DNA of 64,000 nt from Moringa oleifera. Taxonomy: Eukaryota; Streptophyta; Magnoliopsida; Brassicales; Moringaceae. Made by a program: the position numbers and the translations under genes. Where the stretch lies: positions 2,210,501-2,274,500 of the forward strand of contig JAJFZO010000094.1 in assembly GCA_021397835.1 (NCBI GenBank), in the 5' to 3' direction. Below the pieces are notes generated by a model. It was not told the origin of the DNA and did no database searches. It saw only the letters and a list, made by a program, of their open reading frames with translations. Positions 38,092 through 47,934 of this stretch are shown in pieces; the first letter of the stretch is position 1, and every line of letters begins with the position of its first letter.

Positions 38092-38959
38092 AGGTTGCCA
38101 AAATTTGCTTTTTGAGCTAATTAACAACAGATAATGATGAAAGATTTCTCTTTTTTCTTGGGTTGGACCATTCTTGGTTGAATTATTGCTGAAATCTTGC
38201 TTTAAAAAAAAAAAAAAAAGCACCGGATGACTTCATAATCCACATTAATGCTCAAGTAAAACAAAATTCTTATTAAAAGAAAGCAAGGTGGAGTAAAATA
38301 ATGAGAGCCTCGAGCCTTATGTGAGGGTATGATGGTTCTTTATAGACGATTTTGTAACGGTTTTCACCATTTTTTTATTTTTCAAAATTTTAGATTGGGT
38401 TTATTGATTTTTTCTCATGTGAAAAAAAAAAACTATCGTAAAATCGCATTGAAAGATTGCATTTGCTAGGCTGAGTAGGCTCTTTGTGTCTTAGATATAC
38501 TGGACATTTATGTCCAAAGTGTGCTCATTTTAGATCCCAATTGCATTTGAGCTCATGATCTTTCTCTTTTAAGTGCATAAATCAAACAGGTCAAATCATC
38601 ATTTAGATCTAGGTTATTTTTATCCGTATCATATATATATATATATATTATAAATTAATTTTTTTAAAAGATAATCATATACTACCACTAAAGAAAACAA
38701 GTCAATTATAAAATTTTGAAAACAAGAAAACAAAACTTCATAAGTCGAAAATGTATTTTATCCTTTTAAAAATTAAAGTAAATTAAATTCATAGACATGA
38801 AATTTAACATTTTTTTTTAAAAAAAGTCAGTTGGAAATCCAACTTCAAAATGTGGTATTTATATACAACTATTTTTAAATATTTAAATAAATTTTATACA
38901 TCATGAATATTGAAGATTAAAATTTTTGTAGATATAAATGTCACTATATTGGATTTGTT

Positions 38960-39215
38960 CATTAATGCCCCAAAGCACAATTTTACACAAACTTTTAATA
39001 GCCTCTCTCTTTCTCTCTTTTAATAAGTAACATAAATAAGGAAAGAAGGCATTAATTGATTTGTAAAGATTAAACTAACAACCCAATAACCAGCTAATCT
39101 GACAAGGAATACATTGCTATTATTGCTTAGGGCTACCCTCAAAGGCCCAAGTTTTATCTTTTAAACCTATTAAAGTCTGCCCATAAGATAGGTGCAACTA
39201 ATTAATAAAAGCGTT
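38960..39215. repeat. Upstream duplication, copy 2 (near BAHD promoter)
   Basis: Second copy of the block at 36740-37060, ending about 300 bases upstream of the BAHD start codon, so it may lie in the promoter. Confidence 0.55.
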
Positions 39216-39461
39216 ACTAGCAAAGATTTATTTATTTATTTATTTTTTTAAAAAGAAAATCAGATGCCACTATCGGCATGGCAGCATCATGAACAATTAA
39301 TGTGACCAAATTTATGGCTTATTTCTAAAGCCAATAGAGAGAGTGGCAATCATTCATCACATAGTGCATAAAAATATGTATTTGGTATTGTTGGCAGTTC
39401 CTACACCATTCAAAATAAATATGCATCCGAGCTTAAGTTTAAAGGACTCCTTGTGAATATG

Positions 39462-39470
39462 TATATATAA
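39462..39470 (+). promoter_or_regulatory. TATA box of the BAHD gene
   Basis: TATATATAA 47 bases before the ATG at 39517. Transcription would start about 25-30 bases after it, leaving a short leader. Confidence 0.6.
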
Positions 39471-39516
39471 ACACATGTGCATAGACATTGAAGATTGCAG
39501 AACCGAAAAAGAAAGC

Positions 39517-41917
39517 ATGGGAAGCCTCTGCCGAGAAACCCCAAGTCTTGCCCAAGACCTCAAAATCACCATTCATGACACTTGCCTTGTTTTCCCAGCA
39601 CAAGAAACTGAGCAAAAATCCATGTTCTTGTCGAACATTGACAAAGTTCTTAATTTTCAAGTCCAAACAGTTCATTTTTTCCCATCCAACAAAGACCTTC
39701 CTCCTTATGTCGTTGCTGAGAAACTGAAAAGTACCCTGAAAAAGTTACTGGTACCGTACCATTTCTTGGCCGGAAGATTTAAGCTGAATCCTAAAACGGG
39801 TCGTCTAGAGATCGACTGCAACAGTGCGGGAGCTGGATTTGTGGTCGCGTCTAGCGAGTATGAATTGGAGGAGATTGGTGACTTGGTTTACCCTAATCCT
39901 GGTTTTGCACGGCTAGCTCCCACTACAATGGAAAGCTTGGGAGACGATGATCAACCACTATTTACTATGCAGGTGACAAATGAAAGCTCCTCCTACCTTA
40001 CCACATTCCACTCGTTTTTCATGCATGATTCAAACTGATATCTCTTAATATGCTGGCGTATATAATTTTTATGCATTCAAGATGTTAATATTCCTCTATG
40101 AGCAAAGAATTATACTAAAATAACTTGTAAACTTGATGAATGCATATTCATTTTATTTGTCCAACAATATCTTTTGCGTGTCAAATACACAGGAGATCAC
40201 AACTGTTTACACCCAAAAAAAAAAAAAAGCAACAAATCTATGAAAGAATAGCCAGCTCCAAATATGGGAATGGTATTCATTTTATTATTAAAATAACTTT
40301 TCTCTATGAAAAACAATAATTTCATTAAAATATTATCATTTCGTTGAAGCATACTTAAATGATCAATTATGACATGCCTCTCCCTCTGCCATATCGTGAA
40401 AAATGGTTTTGCACGGAATTGAAAATTTGCACTTTGGGCATGGGCTCAACTGTAAGATATTAATGAGCTTCACGTAAAGGTTCAAGTGTACAAAAGATAA
40501 CTGGTCAACAGTTGAAAGCAAGGTAAAGCTAACCCAGCTAAACGGTCAGATCTAACTTTCATGTTCTACATATGTGAGTGAACAGTACGCTGTCTGAAAC
40601 TTATTTTAGAATTAATAGATGTCGATTGGCTCGGAGATCTGTTTGCACCAATTGCCGTGACAATCTATGAACACCTTTCTCATCGTCGTGGACCAGATGA
40701 TGACTTTGAGCCATGCAATTATTTTGCAATTATAACTATTGGCCTCCAGCCGACTAGTTGGATATTCAGATGACTATCATATCTGCAATTTACATGTTTT
40801 TGTGCATGTGACTGCATTTGTAATTGTACTGAGATTTTCCTGAACTGTTAAAATATTAATGTTAAATGCATTAAGTATATTAAAGATTTTGGAACCGTTC
40901 ATTAAATATGATGTGAGCTCTTAAGTACATTTTTTAGAACTATAGACTTGAAGTCTGACTTTGCCAGAATAAAAGGATAAGAGGCAGAACAAAGAATGAT
41001 AACTACGGGTTCTTTGACAGGTAACATCTTTCAGGTGTGGTGGCTTTGCCATGGGCATAGCTACCAATCATGCAACCTTTGATGGGCTTAGCTTCAAACT
41101 CTTCCTAGACAACTTGGCTGCCTTAGCGGCCGACAAGCCCCTGGCGATCACTCCCTGCAATGACCGTCAACTCCTGGCCGCGCGATCTCCCCCGCGCGTC
41201 ACCTTCTCCCACCCTGAACTCGTCCAACTCGAAGCCTTGAAACCTACAGTCTTTGATGATACCCATGAAGATCTTGACTTCAAAATCTTCAGGCTGACCC
41301 CTGAAGTCATCACCAACCTCCAGGAGAAGGCCACCGGTGGGCCGCTCCATAGCAACTTGCGGGTCTCAAGGTTCAACGCCATCACCGCTCTCCTATGGCG
41401 CTGCAAGGCCTTGTCATCATGTGAAACTGACACAACCTTAGGGACACTTCATGGCTTTGAGAGGGAGTCCACAATACTCTATGCAGTCGATATAAGGCCA
41501 AGACTGACCCCTCCACTGCCGCCATCCTACACCGGAAACGCTGTGCTAACTGCTTACGCCACGACAACATGCAAGGAGATACTTGAAGGGCCATTTTCGA
41601 GATTAGTGGATATGATATCAGAGGGAGCAAGACGCATGACAGATGAGTTCGCCAGGTCTGTGATAGACTGGGGTGAGCTCTACACTGGAATCCCTAATGG
41701 GGAGGTGCTGGTGTCATCATGGTGGAGGCTAGGGTTTGCAGAGGTGGAGTATCCGTGGGGTAGGCCTAAGTATAGCTCCCCTGTGGTGAACCACAGGAAG
41801 GACATCATCTTGCTTTTTCCTGATATCGATGACAAAGACGGTGTCAATGTTTTGGTTTCTCTACCTCGCAAGGAAATGATCAAGTTTCAAGGCCTATTTG
41901 AGAAGTTCTTGACTTAG
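39517..41917 (+). CDS. BAHD acyltransferase, two exons, intact
   Basis: Cytosolic acyl-CoA-dependent transferase that moves an acyl group to an alcohol or amine. Exons: 39517-39972 (152 codons, donor CAG|GTGACA) and 41021-41917 (acceptor TTTGACAG), giving 450 residues, normal for the family. ATG 39517 is chosen because it follows a TATA box and gives MGSLCRET; the frame extends a little upstream. The catalytic HXXXD is HATFD (bases 41069-41083, His169/Asp173). The C-terminal structural DFGWG motif is replaced by EYPWG (41747-41761, residues 395-399), followed by RPKYSSPVV. Resemblance, from memory, is to the clade annotated as omega-hydroxypalmitate O-feruloyl transferase-like; the substrate cannot be read from sequence. 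A 1048-base intron separates the exons. Confidence 0.92.
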
Positions 41918-42469
41918 AAGGGACTGTTGATATATGGTATATAACATAAATGTGCATAGCTGGGTAATATATGATTAGCTAAAACGTATTGAGATAAATG
42001 GGCTTAGCTTGTGATATTTTATAATACAGCCATTTAAAGAAGTGTATCACATACTCGGTGACATGTGGCTGGACAAAATAAATGTTACTTCAACAATGTT
42101 CTATGAAATGAACAGTTGGTCCTCCTTCCGGATTTCTCTTCCCTTCCCCTTTTATATGGTTCGTTTCACTATGCCCTTCGTTGTTCCTATTCCTAGTCCA
42201 ATTTTTTCTTTCGTCCACTCTTTATGATCACAAGTAGTAAGTTATCGGTGTCTTCTCCGCATAGTGGTTATGCTCAGTGCGCCTATGATATGTCTTTTGT
42301 GCAGGGTGACGTTCGACAGGTGTCACTTCTGTTACGTGCGTGCTTTTGGACTGCGCCTCCCTCTTTTTTACCAATCATCAGGCATTGGGTCCCCCTTGAC
42401 TTGATTTTGTGCATGCATATTCATTTGAGGGGTGTTTGTTTTTGTAGCTGTCTTTATAAAAATATTTAC
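41918..42469. other. BAHD 3' flank
   Basis: Non-coding; small frames at 42042 and 42224 have no recognisable family. GC content falls towards the MULE edge. Confidence 0.4.
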
Positions 42470-42471
42470 GT

Positions 42472-42490
42472 AAATAATCAAAATTAGTAA
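42472..42490 (+). repeat. Candidate left terminus of the MULE
   Basis: AAATAATCAAAATTAG resembles the inverse of the right end (AAATTGTCAAAATTAG), with 14 of 16 bases matching. In such AT-rich DNA this could be chance. Confidence 0.35.
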
Positions 42491-42989
42491 TGTATTTGTT
42501 TTTATTACATTTTAGACATTTAAAACAAAATTATCCTTTGTGTAACATATGTAATTACTTATTTGTCCAAACATAGAATTTGAGAAGTCAAACATATCAA
42601 TCGTCTCTCTTTCCCTCTCTTATTACTCTGACGCTAAACTTCATCACTTAGTTTCGTCCCTTTACATTCGGTGTTTGTTCATTTCTTCGCTTTCGTTGTA
42701 AATCGACCTTTGAAGAATATCCGCAAGCTATTGAGTCACAAAAAAATCAATAGCAGTATGTTTTTAAATAATATTTTCAACTCAAATTCTTCATTCTTTT
42801 TTGCTGAATATCGACTTAGTTTCATCCCTCATTTTTCATTTATTATTTTTTTAATATTTTTGAGTTTGGTTTATGGGTATAATAGCTTGAATACACGTTT
42901 TGTTTAATATTTTTGGGCTTTGGTATTAGTTTTCCAATTTGCGATGTTTGGGTGATAAATAGCAGTGTATTGTTGCATCAGTTTATCAT

Positions 42990-43200
42990 ATTCGTACCAT
43001 GTTAGGGCAAATCGTTCATAGTTTTAGGAATCGCACTAATTAATCGTATCTAGTTTCATAAAGCGTACCTAATTTTTGGTAAATCATACATACTTTTGGT
43101 AAATCATACCTAATTTTTGTAAATCATACATAGTTTTTGTAAATCGTACCTAGTTTTTGAAATCGTACCAATTTATTGTATCAAGTTTTTTAAATCGTAG
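42990..43200 (+). repeat. 20-bp tandem array 5' of the DUF1985 gene
   Basis: Unit AAATCRTACMTAGTTTTTGT, with copies starting at 43081, 43101, 43121, 43141 and (one base short) 43160, preceded by degenerate copies back to about 42990. Each unit carries TCGTACC or TCATACM. It lies just upstream of the first recognisable exon. Confidence 0.85.
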
Positions 43201-43263
43201 CTTATTATTGTTTACTCTAATTTTGACGTTTTTTCCGCCTAAGCAACCAGCTTTACTTCACAG

Positions 43264-46200
43264 AAGCCATATGTGATCCTCAGAGAGTCCTGGAATATTG
43301 AAAAGATACTAAAACACTGCAATAATGATGTCATCCCTACCTTAAAGGAAATTTTGGATGACTCTCAGAAGAAAAAGTTTGAAAGGACCTGCTTAAGGCA
43401 TTTTCTACATTTGCACAAAGATTTTAACTTCTCTGAGATTATTGTCTATAATCTTCTGCTTAGAAAGATTCAACAAAACCGCGATGACGAAATATGGTTT
43501 AGACTTGGGCAGAATAAAGTTCGTTTTAGCAAAGTCGAATTCTGCCTAATCACTGGCTTGAAGTTTGGCAAGCTACTGGACATAGACAAAATTGCAAAAA
43601 ATCCATCTAGTATTCTCACTAAATACTTCGGGGGGAGGGGTAATGTCAGCGGTAGTAGCATCAAGACAAGGCTGCTCGAAGGAGAGTTTGAAGATGAAGA
43701 TGACAAGTTGAAGTTGGGCTTACTGTATTTGCTAAATGGTTTCATCAAAGGCCACGACGAGCGCCAGTATGTACCCACGTGGCAGCTCCTTTTAGTAGAT
43801 AATATTGAAACCTTCAACTGCTTTCCATAAGGCACATGGGTGTATTGCAACTCCTTGCAGCATTTCAAGAAGACAGTTACGAATCGAGCCATGGACGTTA
43901 AAAAGGTGAACTACAATGCCTATGGCTTCATATGGGCACTACAAGTAAGGACCATACTTTTTTATTTTTTATTCATTTATTTAATTGAATTCATGTTTTA
44001 TCTTCATGAAGCCTAACTTGATTTTCTTTTCTTTTTTCATAAATTTTTGCCTCCGAAGTGATTCCTGCTACCAACATGCATGGTAGTAGATTGATAGGCT
44101 CGAAACTGCCATTGCCTCGAATTTACCGATGGAGGTTCCATCGAAAGCCACATGTCGCAGATTGCAAGAAGATTTTCACTAACACTGTAAGTAATATCGT
44201 ATCTTCATTTTCATTTCGTACCTATCTTTCCAATTTCGTGTCTTCATTTTTCAATTTCATACCTACATTCTCAATTTTGTGTAGCATATTTCAATTTCGT
44301 ACTTATTTTCTCAATTTCATGTCTTCATTTTTCAATTTCGTACCTACATTCTCAATTTCGTGTATACATTTTTCAATTTCGTACCTTCATTATCAATTTC
44401 ATGTTTTCTTTTTTCAATTTCGTACCTTAATTCTCAATTTCGTACCTACATACATTCTCAATTTCATGTCTTTAATTTTTAATTTCGTGCCTATATTCTT
44501 AATTTCGTGTCTTCATTTTTCAAATTCGTACCTACATTCTTAATTTTGTGTCTTTATTTTTCAACTTCATACCTACATTCTCAATTTCATATCTTTATTT
44601 TTCAATTTCGTACCTTTATTCTTAATTTTGTACTTTTATTTTGTAATTTCGTACCTTCATTCCTCATTTTGTATCTTCATTTTTCAATTTAGAAGCTTTA
44701 TTTCGTATTTTCAGATAATGGCTAAGCTAAAGTTAGACCCAACAATTGCTAAGAGCCATGCCCCTTATTATGTTGGAGTTGAAGACTTGGTCATGCTGTT
44801 ACAGCCAGATGCTCAAGCCAATATGTCGGCTACACGATTGAGTGGGGATGAGTACACTGTGGAGGGTCTCATCCAAGACAACTTCACGAAATTGTATTCT
44901 TCTTTGCCAAAGCAATACAAGGTATATATTCTTCATAATAGATATGAGTTTTGTTGTTGTGTTTTATAATTAACAACTTATGTTACTTGCAGCGACGAGT
45001 TGGCTTTCTTCATGTCGAGCGACCAAGGGATTATGCATCTGATGAAGTCGTCAGTGACAGAATAGAGCTGAGGCCACAGAGGATGGCCCCTGAGGTGCCA
45101 AAGTGTAACATTGAAGGTGAAGCACCTGGCGTAGAAAGAACTGCAGAGGATTCAGAAGTTTGCCGTCGCCTCACTACTATGGAGGCGAAATTAGATCTCT
45201 TTGAGGTGAAGGTAAACCAAATGGAATCACAAAATGAAAGACACCATGAGAAGCAAATGGCGTTCTTAAAATCCATCCAGCTCTCCCTATAAGGATATGG
45301 ATTTGGTATGTCAGAACTAGTTCCTAATGATGTACCTAATGTCGTATGTAACAATTACTTTAGTTTTTGATTTTTAATATTGTACAACTTATGACATGAA
45401 GATGAAATCTTTAATTGTTTTCTCTTTTTTTTAAGGTTTCAATGCAGGTTTCGCATCACATCATCTCATCATTGAGGAAGCTAGGGACTCTGCAGACTTC
45501 GTAGAGGAGATCTTGACTCGTGCAGTGCACTTCCATGAAAAAAAAAGCCACTGCAGGGCCAATTACAGAGGAAGTGGCCACTGTAGGGCTAATGGATGAG
45601 GAAGTGGCCCCTGCAGTAGGTCTACACAATGAAGAAGTGGGAGGCTTGGCTATTACCCAAGTTGAGGCAACTGACAGTGTGCTGCCAGTTGTTAGGTCTC
45701 GTAAAATGTCAAGACAACTGTGCAGCCCATATGTCAACCTTAACACTAGGGAAAAGATAGCCAAGTACTCTCGCATGGTGAGTACAAAGGCCAAATTCAC
45801 AGGCAAGATCCTCACTGCATTCAACGAGTTCATGAGTGGTCAATCATAGTACGTCATTTATAATTATATTTTTTGTTTTATTAGCTAGATTGAATTTTCA
45901 TTTTTTAACTTTTTCTCACGCTTTATTTTCATTTTCTTTAGCCATAATGTAGGTATCGGTCATTCGGTTAGTATAGAATGGTTTAAAGCCTTCAAAGACA
46001 ATGATGAATGGGTCGATGACTCTGTAAGTTAGTCATTTTACAAACTACTGTTCTTTACATTCTTATCATACTAGAATTAACATTCGTGCCTTCACTTCGT
46101 ATACTGATTTAATATTACATTATTATTTTTGTTGTGTCAACTAGCATATTTGAGTCTCCTTCGAAGAAGGTAAAGGGAGTTTCCTCAATAATATGCACAA

Positions 46201-47060
46201 AATGTTTGTATCTGCAATCCTTGGCTCTATGTAAGTTTTATAGACTTCAATTGTTTAGATACTTTATATTCAATTTGTTTATTGACTTTGGTTTACTCAA
46301 ATTTGTAGACATCAATTTTTTACATTTACAATGAATATCAAGCGGATCCAGATGCTGATTGTCCTCCTCCACACTCTAATTTTGAAGCACATAAGTGGGA
46401 ACCAGACTTCCTAGATCGTGTAAGAGGCAAATTTGGTCATCATTGTCCAGCTTGGCACACTGTGAATAAGGTATGTGTATCTTCATTGGTTTTAACTATT
46501 TTCTTGCAATATTATGAGAACTTATAACTGACATTTAAACAATATTTTTTAATGTAGTTGATAGTTCCATGCCACGTTGAGGGATCTCACTGGCTACTAG
46601 TGGTTGTAGATTTGCAGACATTTTCTTGACGAATTTTTGACTCTTTCCGACAAGAGATCCCCACTGAGGTGCGTATTCGGCAACAAAACCCCCTCAAATA
46701 TATGCTGCCTAGTTACATGGCTAGCGGGGGATATTTCATGCAAAAATCAGATGTTAATAAGCCGAATATTCCACTTTCATGCTTACTAGAGTCAAAGAAC
46801 AAGGTTCCCCAGCAGAAAAAAAGGTAAGAGTCTTTTTTGCTAATTATTATCCTTATTTAGAAGTTTTTTATTCAATGTCAATTTCTTTTAACTGTGTTGT
46901 TATTTTTTTCAGTGGCAATTGCAGGCCTCACATGTTGTACATAATAGAGCATTTACTAGCTGGAAAAGCACTGAAATACAATGACAAAGACATGCCAAAG
47001 ATACGGAAACATATGACCATACATGTATTCGCTAACTCAATTGTAGATGATAAGGGTTAA
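43264..47060 (+). pseudogene. MULE-borne DUF1985 / Ulp1-like (C48) protease gene, disrupted
   Basis: Exon-like blocks: 43264-43944 (DUF1985: FCLITGLKFGK and a LLYLLNGF helix), 44058-44186, 44715-44921, 44993-45292 (coiled-coil-like RLTTMEAKLDLFEVKVNQME), about 45437-45849, about 45945-46023, about 46330-46470, about 46560-46824 and about 46911-47060. The last two hold C48 peptidase traces: His in EGSHWLLVVV, Asp in IFDSF, and the cysteine block GNCRPHMLYIIEHLLAG, where DCG is expected. Breaks: TAA at 43828 after NCFP, TAA ending the 45292 block, TGA near 46628, and a probable lost acceptor before 44058 (GAA|GTG). Such genes are TE passengers; roles proposed elsewhere include SUMO/ubiquitin cleavage and, for DUF1985 VANC proteins, anti-silencing. 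Confidence 0.75.
44188..44705 (+). repeat. About 22-bp tandem array in an intron of the DUF1985 gene
   Basis: Roughly 22 copies of a unit like TCAATTTCGTACCTACATTC, often alternating with a TCGTGTCTTCATTTT form so the higher-order period is about 44. At least eight copies have exact TCGTACC. It fills the intron between 44187 and 44714. Long frames here (44058-44692) are the repeat translated, not protein. Confidence 0.9.
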
Positions 47061-47224
47061 TTTGTGTTATTCTTTTTACATTACATTGTATTCATTTGTA
47101 TATACATTCAAAAATTGTGTATAATATTTTTTTTGCTAATAAAAGAATCATTTTCAATACGTTGTGTAATCATCTTACTTCTTCCCTCATCTACCAATAA
47201 TTTTCAGTATATTGTAAGTGTTCA

Positions 47225-47770
47225 TTGAAGACTATTGAATGTGCGATTTATTTAACATTGAAGATACGATTTTACTAATGAAGGTATGATTTATTTACCA
47301 TTAAAGGTATGATTTTGCTAATAAAGGTATGAATTAATAGTGTGATATAATATTTAAGGTACGATTTTACGAATAAAGGTGCGAAATGATTGTACGATTC
47401 AATATTTAAGGTACGATTTTTAGTGTTGCATTTGTGAAAATAATGGTACGAATTAAATGTACGATTTATTATTTAAGATACGAATATAATGTACGATTTT
47501 ACTAATAAATGTGCGAATTGATGGGGTGATATATTATATAAGGTACGATTTTACGAATAAAGGTGCGAAATGATGGTGCGATTCAATATTTAAGGTACGG
47601 TTTTAGTGTTGCAAGTGCGAAAATGATCGTGCGAATTAAAGGTACAATTTATTATTTAAGATACGATTACAAGGTACGATTTTACTAATAAAGGTGCAAA
47701 TTAAAGGTATGAAGTCATAGTCAGTAGGTATGATTTAGTATTGAAGTTGGAAATTGAAGGTGCGAAATCA
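47225..47770 (+). repeat. GGTACGA array between the two MULE genes
   Basis: Many short units (GGTACGATTT, GGTGCGAA, GTACGAATTA) packed between the two gene ends, arranged in a higher-order tandem pair: 47355-47538 and 47539 to about 47700, period about 184. At least five exact GGTACGA copies. The core is the inverse of the one in the two left arrays. Confidence 0.9.
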
Positions 47771-47934
47771 TTGTCCAATCAATTGCATTGCCAATATTGC
47801 CACCATTACATGAATTGACCTGTACAAAACTGTCAATACCGTATAAAAACTTAAAAATCTCAAAATAGTATACCAATCAGTAATGAAAAATAAGTTTTGC
47901 AAATAATAATAATATAATCAAAACATTAGGATTA

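Noticed and set aside
39439..39727. Alternative frames over BAHD exon 1
   Set aside because: Out of frame with the conserved protein and without similarity.
41123..41883. - strand frames opposite BAHD exon 2
   Set aside because: Antisense shadows in a GC-rich exon.
42990..43200. Regular 20-bp repeat resembling a CRISPR array
   Set aside because: Plant nuclear DNA, head-to-tail units without unique spacers, no cas genes; it is a plain tandem array in a MULE.
44058..44692. Long + strand frames with FVPTF/FQFRT-like repeats, apparent repeat protein
   Set aside because: Beyond the short exon at 44058-44186 the frame is the intronic DNA array translated; good splice sites surround it.
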